From positions 1 through 64,000 of the forward strand of contig JANYJB010000068.1 of the NCBI GenBank assembly GCA_025361935.1: 64,000 nt of DNA. The letters are read 5' to 3'. The position numbers and the translations under genes are program-made. Positions 26,961-34,791 of this stretch are shown in pieces (the stretch's first letter is position 1; the number at the start of each line of letters is the position of its first letter). The notes below the pieces were generated by a model. It saw nothing but the letters and a program-made list of their open reading frames with translations, searched no databases and was not told the DNA's origin. Origin of the DNA: Verrucomicrobiota bacterium. GTDB lineage: Bacteria; Verrucomicrobiota; Verrucomicrobiia; Opitutales; Opitutaceae.

Positions 26961-29574
26961 TTTGAGGTGTCGGTGAAAAATCTAGGCTGAAATAAGCGCC
27001 AACCGGGGCATGAATCGCCTTTAGCGAAAACCCGTTTCTCGTCGCGGCCTCTCCGGCAATGGGCAAACCGAGGCCAATACCGCCTCGCAACGAGAAATGT
27101 GGTTCGAATATGTTCTCGGTCGCGATGTGCTCACGGGGTATACCGGGGCCATTGTCCGTGATTTGGAGACGGCTCAGATTGCTCGCCTCTTCGACTTCGA
27201 GATGGAACCTGATAGTCGGATCCACCACCAGCGGATGAGTAATCCAGTAGACTGAGTTCTCCACCAAGTTGTAGAAAATCGCTTTGAGATCTGTCTCCCA
27301 TGCGGTGACCTCGAACCCTTCGGGAATGTCGATGACCACGGTGATGCCGTTTGCCTTTATTTGTTCCTCGAAAGCGCCAAGCACTTGGCTGATCGCGGTG
27401 CGGAGCCTCATGGGAGCCTTTTTTGCCCGCGAACGGACCCCGAGCGGCTGGATGCGGTCGAAGAGGGCAGATACTAGCACCAAAGCGCTACGCACGCTAT
27501 CCATCGCGCGTAGCACCTCGTCCATAAGAATCGGACTCGGCCCCTGACGCAGCTCGTCAAGCAACTCGGGAATCCGCCGACTCTGGGTCCGAAGGATACC
27601 GATGGCCCTATTACCTTCGTGCAGCACAATGCCCACGACTTTGCCGAGTGTCGCCTGCCCCTGATAGATTGCGATGGTCTCCTCTAGTTTGGCGACGATC
27701 TCCTCTCGTGCCTTCTGTTCCTCGCGCAACAGGATTTCCACTTCATCGATCTTGCCCGGCGCCACTCCCTCGTTTTTCAGGAACGAGGTGATCTTGGTTA
27801 CCGGCCGCTCGTAGTCCCGCAACTCCGCAAGGAGTTCGCCTACCCGTGGAGCACGGTTGATGCGCCCGACGGCGCGCCTGATCGAGAAGCGTCGCTCCTG
27901 CAGGTCGCCAACGATGGCCTTCACTATCGCCTTCAGTCGCTCGTAGTGTTCGTCTTCTCTCAGGCCGTCGCGTGCACTTTTTTCTTCAAGATGCGACTCA
28001 GCCTCCGGAGCGATGGAGACCACGCCGAATGTCTGATTGTTACTGATGGCGAAGGTCGGATTGTTGATGCGGTCCCGGTCGAGGCCCATCCAGTCGTCAC
28101 CTTGGTCACCGTAGGGGCGTATCCGGAAATCACCGCGAAACACCATGATACCGCAGCTTTCGTCCAACATGCGCTTGAGCTGCGCTCGGGTGGTGTCACC
28201 CAACAGGTCTCCACGTGATTTAGATCGACCAATAAGCTCATGCAGCGAGGCGGTTTCCCTGTCTATGACCCTGAGATCCAACCGAATTGGACCGCATGGG
28301 GCTCCGGGCAAATCGGTGAGCACTAGATCCAACGGTTGTTCGGGGCGACCAACGACCAGCGGCGACTGAAAAAACCCCACCAAATGGCCGGCGCTGTCGA
28401 TGTCTGCAGCGATGCGATAATCGAACTGGTCCATCACTGGCAACGGCTCTATCTCCTCGGGTCCGTCCGGCTGTCCGGTTGAGTCGAATCCCTCAGTAAC
28501 AAGAAGAACTTGGAAATCCTCGGCGTTCCGCGCGTTGAGGGGGAACAGCATTCGCTGGAGGTCCAAGCGTAGTTTTCCGAAGTCGTCCCGGTTCCAATCC
28601 CGGTAGACTTCGTCGCCCTTCCGCACTGTCATTTCAAAAAGCGTTCCGTGCCTAGGGGGGCCGACGATCTGTCGCTTCTCCACAAGAATCCTAACCTCGT
28701 CAAGAAACCGAGCGGTCCGAAAATCGGACGCCTGCAAAAGAAGCGATGTCTCGGTGTTACTCGATGTGGTTGCGGTCCGCAGAAAGATTTCCTCGCCGAG
28801 CACAAACGCCGCGAACCGTCCGATGCCCTTGTTGCCCTGCATAGGGCGTCCTTCTGGGCTGTGGCGCCGGGTGAGCTTGTCAGGAGTTGCCGGCACCAGC
28901 CACGTGCCGGTGACTTGTTCATAGGTCATCCCATGACCATCGTCCTCCACCATGATCCGAATGCTTGCCGCTGAGTCGCGAACCACGCTCTTGAATGTGA
29001 TTATGACCGTGTGCGCATCGGCATCATAGGCGTTCTTTACCAGCTCAATCACAGCAGCCTGCGCATCCTTGATGAGATTCTGCCCGATGGTGTGGATGAG
29101 CCGAGCTGCGGGTCGGATACCATGGAAATTTTGCTCCGGAGCGGACGCCGGCGTCTCGGGGGCCGTGCTGGAAAGGCTGAGCCATTGCTGATGATCCAAT
29201 GGGGACGGTTTTGCATCGCTGGCCTTCTCGGACCTAATGAGCATTCCCGCCGGTGTCTTTTGCAGAACCACCGCATCTCCCGCCCGCAGTCCGTTGACTG
29301 CAAAAAAAGCCGTGAGCCCGGTGAGACGGTATTCATTACGAGTCCCGCCGAAGAACTCGTTGTTATAATAAATGAAGTTGAGAGACCATGGGCGGCCATC
29401 GGGGTCGGTGGCCAAGATTTCCGCGCGTGGATTCTTCTCCTCCGCCTTCAGCGGGGGGAAGAAGGCAAGGTCCGTTCTAGGAACCAGCAGCCCCGCCACG
29501 TGCGCCCCCGTTTCCCCGGTATCATTCAGGCTAAGCACTTTCCGGAAAACGCTGATCAGATCCATGTTCCTCAT
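26953..29574 (-). CDS. EcoRII-N-like domain + Hsp90/GHKL ATPase + C-terminal histidine-kinase-like ATPase
   Basis: KVLSLNDTGETGAHVAGLLVPR...FIYYNNEFFGGTRNEYRLTGLT; IELVKNAYDADA/VEDDGHGMT; VVGIVLHEGNRAIG; NLVENSVYWI/ITDNGPGIP/GGIGLGLPIA. Confidence 0.8.
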   Translation of the reverse strand: MRNMDLISVFRKVLSLNDTGETGAHVAGLLVPRTDLAFFPPLKAEEKNPRAEILATDPDGRPWSLNFIYYNNEFFGGTRNEYRLTGLTAFFAVNGLRAGDAVVLQKTPAGMLIRSEKASDAKPSPLDHQQWLSLSSTAPETPASAPEQNFHGIRPAARLIHTIGQNLIKDAQAAVIELVKNAYDADAHTVIITFKSVVRDSAASIRIMVEDDGHGMTYEQVTGTWLVPATPDKLTRRHSPEGRPMQGNKGIGRFAAFVLGEEIFLRTATTSSNTETSLLLQASDFRTARFLDEVRILVEKRQIVGPPRHGTLFEMTVRKGDEVYRDWNRDDFGKLRLDLQRMLFPLNARNAEDFQVLLVTEGFDSTGQPDGPEEIEPLPVMDQFDYRIAADIDSAGHLVGFFQSPLVVGRPEQPLDLVLTDLPGAPCGPIRLDLRVIDRETASLHELIGRSKSRGDLLGDTTRAQLKRMLDESCGIMVFRGDFRIRPYGDQGDDWMGLDRDRINNPTFAISNNQTFGVVSIAPEAESHLEEKSARDGLREDEHYERLKAIVKAIVGDLQERRFSIRRAVGRINRAPRVGELLAELRDYERPVTKITSFLKNEGVAPGKIDEVEILLREEQKAREEIVAKLEETIAIYQGQATLGKVVGIVLHEGNRAIGILRTQSRRIPELLDELRQGPSPILMDEVLRAMDSVRSALVLVSALFDRIQPLGVRSRAKKAPMRLRTAISQVLGAFEEQIKANGITVVIDIPEGFEVTAWETDLKAIFYNLVENSVYWITHPLVVDPTIRFHLEVEEASNLSRLQITDNGPGIPREHIATENIFEPHFSLRGGIGLGLPIAGEAATRNGFSLKAIHAPVGAYFSLDFSPTPQNA

Positions 29575-29817
29575 CCCAATCGCTTGCGGCGGCGGGCGCG
29601 AACAAAAACAGTAGGGTAAGCCCTGCGCAGCTTGTTCACCGACTCGGCCAACAACGAGACGCCGGGCTGCGACGGCGGTGCCAACTCGGAGAACGGAGCC
29701 GGCGGCGTGGTGACCAGTCAGGCTGTGTTCCCAGATCCGAATTACCCTCCACCCTAGTTTTCCCAGAGCCACGTTCACCCGCGCATCGCGACGCTTGTTA
29801 CCCGCAATTTTGTCCCG

Positions 29818-30075
29818 CTAGAATTCGGCACGCGCTTGCGGGGCTTTAAAATGTTTAGGACAGCCGTGCCAGAAACAACCGTCGACAAACACGGCAACCT
29901 TCTCGCGTGGGAATATGAAATCTGGCCGACCAACCATGGCTGGGTGTCGGCGCCACCCAGAGATCCGGGCCGCACGCAGCAACCGGGCCTGCAATATTTC
30001 TGTCGATTCGTTGCGACGGCCGCGTATGCGTGCCATCAGGGCCGAGCGCTGCAGCGCTGTCATGATGTCGGCCAT
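29818..30075 (-). pseudogene. vsr: Very short patch repair endonuclease (Vsr), interrupted by in-frame TAG at a conserved Trp position
   Basis: LMARIRGRRNESTEI...GRPDFIFPREKVAVFVDGCFWHGCPKHFKAPQARAEF*RDKIAGNKRRDARVNVALGKLGWRVIRIWEHSL. Confidence 0.75.
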
Positions 30076-30087
30076 CAGATTGACCTG

Positions 30088-31575
30088 CTAACCAAGAATC
30101 GACGCGACGATCGAGCCGATTTGCTTGGCCAAGTAGGGAGGAACCGCGTTCCCGACCTGATGATACTGCTCTGTAACTGGCCCCTCGAAGTAGTAGTTGT
30201 CGGGGAATGTCTGCAAACGCGCAGCTTCCCGGACGCTAAGACTCCGGCACTGCGAAGAGTCGTAATGGATGTAGTAGTGACCGTCCTTGGAGATATGGGA
30301 GGTAATCGTGGTTGAAGGCCTTCCGCCGAGTTGGACGCGGAATCGGTCGGCGAACGGAGCACCGTCAAGACCCGCGTTGGCGTGATTCGGACGCAGAAAA
30401 TGAGGTGCGTCACGCAACGTGGGTGACCGTTCGTAGTGCCGGCCATATTCGGCCCAGAAGAAATAGCGGACCAGATCACGGCGCATATGCCCCCGACTGT
30501 TGTGGTTCAAGACCACTGGCAGCAGGGGATCGGAATACCAATTGGCGTGAACTACGGGTGCAGCCGTCGCCTCCAGAACTTGGCCGCCTAGAGAAAGATT
30601 ATCCGAAAGGGACTCCGCCCGTTTTTTGAGTGCCTTTGCAAAATCAGGTTCTAAGTTATTGAACGCGTAGCCGGTAATATCGTTGATGGCTTGCCGCCAA
30701 GAAGTGGCGGAGTCTGCCTCCTTCGACATGCGACTCCGAATTCTTGGCAGATCCGAAATCGCAGTCGCGGCCGAAACCAGCGCGGTGCGATCAGCAACCA
30801 TGCGTTGGGGGCGCTTCTTGATGTCGTTTCTCACCCCGAATATAAACAGGCGGTTTCGGGACTGCGGGACTCCATGCTCCTCCGCATGCAGCACAAATTC
30901 GCGTTTATTCTCAAATATAAGGCCTTGGGCTGCCTCGTCTCCTAATCCGTGCAATTCGTATCCAGCCTCACGCAATCCCTTACAGATCATATCGAACATC
31001 CCATTGCCTTGCCACTTTGCTGACAACAGGCCGGGAACATTCTCCATGACGAAAACCGCCGGCTTGAAACGACGGACTACCTTCAGGTATTCGAGATATA
31101 ATCGGTGCCTAGGATCCGCCTCAAAATCCACCAGCGCTTCACGCGACCTACGAGCGCGTCCCACTAGGGAGTAGGCTTGGCACGGAGGGCCGCCGATCAA
31201 TACGCACTCACGAGTGCCCATCCTAGACAGGGCGGCCGATACGCGATTTTCGACCTCATGACTTGTGGACGGCTTACCCAACTCAGCCAAAAGAGCCTCC
31301 GAGGCTGCGACCTTAGCTGCGGCACCCATCTCGGAGAAGAGTTTTTCGCGAGTGATCGCACCCGAGATATACTCGATATACCGGCGTTTCGATTTGTCTG
31401 AATCAAGATGCCGAAACAGAGCCCGCAGCTCAAGAGTTTGGTGCGCCCAGTGGTCCCGTTCAACGGAAAGAACGGTCTCGAAGATACGGTTTCCTTGCGA
31501 GTCCCGGACATGGCTGAAACCTTCGTTCAGGCCGCCTGGTCCGGCGAAAAGGTCAATTAGCGGGATCGGGGTCAA
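30088..31575 (-). CDS. dcm: DNA (cytosine-5-)-methyltransferase
   Basis: IDLFAGPGGLNEGF; GGPPCQAYSLVGRARR; FVMENVPG; QVGNAVPP. Confidence 0.95.
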   Translation of the reverse strand: MTPIPLIDLFAGPGGLNEGFSHVRDSQGNRIFETVLSVERDHWAHQTLELRALFRHLDSDKSKRRYIEYISGAITREKLFSEMGAAAKVAASEALLAELGKPSTSHEVENRVSAALSRMGTRECVLIGGPPCQAYSLVGRARRSREALVDFEADPRHRLYLEYLKVVRRFKPAVFVMENVPGLLSAKWQGNGMFDMICKGLREAGYELHGLGDEAAQGLIFENKREFVLHAEEHGVPQSRNRLFIFGVRNDIKKRPQRMVADRTALVSAATAISDLPRIRSRMSKEADSATSWRQAINDITGYAFNNLEPDFAKALKKRAESLSDNLSLGGQVLEATAAPVVHANWYSDPLLPVVLNHNSRGHMRRDLVRYFFWAEYGRHYERSPTLRDAPHFLRPNHANAGLDGAPFADRFRVQLGGRPSTTITSHISKDGHYYIHYDSSQCRSLSVREAARLQTFPDNYYFEGPVTEQYHQVGNAVPPYLAKQIGSIVASILG

Positions 31576-31729
31576 GGTTGTGTCGTGTGGAATGTCGGTG
31601 AATCAAAATTGCTGCCAGGAAATAAGTTTTTCCTCCCTGTGTCCAGGACGTGCTGATCATCATTTTATGGCCCTTACAGATAACGCATTATGGAAGAAGT
31701 CCTATGGGATAACCTCCGTATTTGAGCGA

Positions 31730-33820
31730 TCATGCCTGTTCACCCGCGAGCACTCTCAGATCATCCTCGTTCAAGACCGAACGAAGAGCTGAAAGATTGG
31801 AATATCGCGACAACGCCTTACGGAGGATTTTTGCCTGCTTTTCACTCGGCGACTTGCCAGCTGGAATGAGCCGGTTCGCCATAGTCTCCGCGACGCCGAC
31901 CCAGACGGGGTTGGCGTCGCCGCGCCGCGCCGCGTCCGCCACGCGCAACCATTGGTCGGCCGACAGCTTGAAGAAAACTCGGATGAGGTCCGCTTCCGCT
32001 TTCGGCCGCGCCATGTCTTTTATCGAAAACTGGTCCCAATCGGCTGCCGGGTTCAAATCGAGTTCGATTCCACGGGCGAGAACGGTCTCGCGGCACTCGT
32101 TCCGCTTGGCCCATTCCGTAACGTTACGCGGACCGGCCGATTGCCGGATGGCCAGATCGCAGGCAGGTATGGCGACACGCAGCACTTGGTCGATTTCGAG
32201 TGTCACCGCCTGCCCGGTCCAGATTTTCCGCCAAGGGAGTCGCTTCGCCGTCCGCACCGAAATCAGCATGATGGCATACGCCACGAGGTTCGCCCGGTAT
32301 CCGACGATCCCGAGTTCGCCGCAGATACGCTCGCCCTGTCGCTGCACGAGCGCGAGGCAGCATATCCGACGGAAGTCCTCTTCGCCCGGCAACTGGCTTC
32401 CTTCAGTGTTGGTGGAGGTCGCGCCCAGCACCGCCATTAGGCGGGCGAAACATTTTTGGCGGCCCAGACTCACCGAGTGGGCCTCCTGCTCCCAACTTAA
32501 AAGATAACGCGCAAGATCGGTCTTGTCGAATTTCGTGCGCGATGGATGGCGGTTCCGGAACGCCAGTTTCTGCGGCCCGGTTGTGTGCTTCGCCAAGTCG
32601 TCCGCATACTGGCCACGGACCCGCTCGTAATACCAACGGATAGGCCGCCCAGCTGAATCCTCATCGCGTTCGGCCTCGACCACGCGCGAGTGCCGCTCCA
32701 GCTCAATGTGCCACGGGTTGTTTGCGAAAAAATCTGCGTCTTGGATACGATTCTGCGTGTTTGCGAAGCGCGAGATTTTCGGCACCAGCTCGTCGATGAG
32801 TTCCTCCGGAACCACGGTGAGCTTCATCGCGACACCGATGGAGGACACATCCACCTTATCCTCACGGACGCAACGGGCGATGGAGGCGGTCGTCTGGCCC
32901 CCGTTCACAATTTGAAAATCTTCGGCGGCGAGCAGATGATAGGTTCCATCTGGCGTTTTCCGGAGCCGCACCTTCGAGGCCGTCACCGAAATGCCATTGT
33001 TGAATGAGAGGAAATATTCCGGCTTCGAGTGAATCGTTTCTCGAATGCCCTTGTTAACCTTCCCGGTGAACTGCAAGAACGCGCGAACGTTGCGTTCCAG
33101 CAGGCGCATCCGGTGCTCATTGTAGAGCGTCGCCAGGAAATTTCCCGGCACCTTGGTGAGCAGCACGCCGACCCGCCCGTTTTGGATCTCAGCGGCCTCC
33201 CGGTCCGAAACTAGGCATGGCAATCCGCCGATGGGCTCGAAATCCGCCACCAGCTGTTCGCGTCCGCTCTCTCGGGTCCGGACCAGTCGATCCGCATCCC
33301 AAACAGCGGTCCGGATCGCCGTTTCGGCGGCGGAGCCCGCTGCCACATTCGAGACCCGTCCTGTCGTCAGCACGCAACAGACCACTCGGCCTTGGTCCGC
33401 CCGATAATCGGTCTTCAGTGATTTAACCAATTCGCGCGCCGGGTCGGAATCTTCGAGTTCCACCTCCGTTCCGTTTGCAAGCGCTTCCACTGCTGCGAGC
33501 ATTTCCTTCACCGCCTGATCCAATTGTTTTTTCGGACAGGTTACTTCTGGCCAGCTCCGGTCCAGCTCCAGATCGGCATGCGCATCGACCACCGCGAACA
33601 CGGTCATGATACTGTCCTCTTCATCAATATCGTATCCATCGAGGGAACACAGCTGGCGACCCGATTTGAATCTGACTGGCGTCCATTGTGGATTCGTGAG
33701 GAATCCCGCTTCAGCGACGATGCCTGCCAGTGTGCGGAAAACCGCTTCGCTCCGGTGCAGGCCGCCATCGGCCCCAATGGCGTATTCGTGGATTTCTTGT
33801 CGGATAGGTTCGATGCTCAC
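31730..33820 (-). CDS. AIPR (abortive phage infection) family protein
   Basis: NVRAFLQFTGKVNKGIRETIHSKPEYFLSFNNGISVTAS...IVNGGQTTASI. Confidence 0.88.
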   Translation of the reverse strand: MSIEPIRQEIHEYAIGADGGLHRSEAVFRTLAGIVAEAGFLTNPQWTPVRFKSGRQLCSLDGYDIDEEDSIMTVFAVVDAHADLELDRSWPEVTCPKKQLDQAVKEMLAAVEALANGTEVELEDSDPARELVKSLKTDYRADQGRVVCCVLTTGRVSNVAAGSAAETAIRTAVWDADRLVRTRESGREQLVADFEPIGGLPCLVSDREAAEIQNGRVGVLLTKVPGNFLATLYNEHRMRLLERNVRAFLQFTGKVNKGIRETIHSKPEYFLSFNNGISVTASKVRLRKTPDGTYHLLAAEDFQIVNGGQTTASIARCVREDKVDVSSIGVAMKLTVVPEELIDELVPKISRFANTQNRIQDADFFANNPWHIELERHSRVVEAERDEDSAGRPIRWYYERVRGQYADDLAKHTTGPQKLAFRNRHPSRTKFDKTDLARYLLSWEQEAHSVSLGRQKCFARLMAVLGATSTNTEGSQLPGEEDFRRICCLALVQRQGERICGELGIVGYRANLVAYAIMLISVRTAKRLPWRKIWTGQAVTLEIDQVLRVAIPACDLAIRQSAGPRNVTEWAKRNECRETVLARGIELDLNPAADWDQFSIKDMARPKAEADLIRVFFKLSADQWLRVADAARRGDANPVWVGVAETMANRLIPAGKSPSEKQAKILRKALSRYSNLSALRSVLNEDDLRVLAGEQA

Positions 33821-34791
33821 GGGGGGGAAAGATGGCGGTTGGACGAACGGAACGGTTCGAGCGCGCCCAACTCGATCGCATAGCGCAATTCGGCGACCCC
33901 ACCCGGAATCGACCGGATGTCCACATGAGGAAACCCTTCGCGAACATCATAAACATCCAGACCGAGCACCAACATGCGGTCGCGGTATTCGTCCGCTTGC
34001 GTCTCAAGGTAACCGTATTCGGCCAGCAGTTCTTCGAAGCGTTGCTCTTGCATTGTCGACATGCGCGCCCGCAATAGGGCGACGCTTTCGCGGAGGGTGC
34101 GCCCGGCCGGCCCGCCCACTGAAATCTGCACTGCCGTAAGATGCAGCGGACGGTGCGGATCGACTCCGATCTGGCTCGGCTGGGAAATATGCACGCGAGC
34201 ACCGGATTCCACTCGCCATGTTTTCACCTCGACCAATCCCTCGGTAAACCGGAAATCGTGCAGTTCGCGGGCAGGCCCCTGCCACGACTCAAGCGCGGCA
34301 TCAACGCCATCGACCGCCATCACAAGTGAAAGCACATGCAGTTCGCCGAAAAGACCGCGCACTTCCTCGTCGGTCATAAACCCCGAGCGTTTCTGGAGAA
34401 ACCGACGCCAGAGTGAAATTCGCCGAAGCACGCGTTCGACAGCGGGCATATTCTCATCTGGCCGCTCGACCACAGACACTAGGTCGGCGCCCATCATGGC
34501 GAAGAGGTCGGCCACTGCGGGATCGCCGAGCAGGATTGGAAGCCCCAGCGTCTCCGCTCCGACCTTCACCGGACGTTCGAACGAGAAGCCGCGTCCAGAG
34601 TCGGGGCGCGGCAAGCGTGGCAAGTCCGCAGCAGCAAAGCGGACCATTAGGCCTTGGCGGCGGTCGTGTGCACGCAGGATGGCCCCGATCGGCAGGCTAC
34701 CACCGTGCATCTGGAGATACAGGTAAGGCCCGCCGGATTCCGGCTGCCGGCTGATTTGGGCCCATGCGCCTACGAGGTCTTGCGGACTCAT
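33817..34791 (-). CDS. PD-(D/E)XK motif protein (DUF4420-like)
   Basis: GLFGELHVLSLVM...FRFTEGLVEVKTWRV; 4-nt overlaps on both sides. Confidence 0.8.
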   Translation of the reverse strand: MSPQDLVGAWAQISRQPESGGPYLYLQMHGGSLPIGAILRAHDRRQGLMVRFAAADLPRLPRPDSGRGFSFERPVKVGAETLGLPILLGDPAVADLFAMMGADLVSVVERPDENMPAVERVLRRISLWRRFLQKRSGFMTDEEVRGLFGELHVLSLVMAVDGVDAALESWQGPARELHDFRFTEGLVEVKTWRVESGARVHISQPSQIGVDPHRPLHLTAVQISVGGPAGRTLRESVALLRARMSTMQEQRFEELLAEYGYLETQADEYRDRMLVLGLDVYDVREGFPHVDIRSIPGGVAELRYAIELGALEPFRSSNRHLSPP

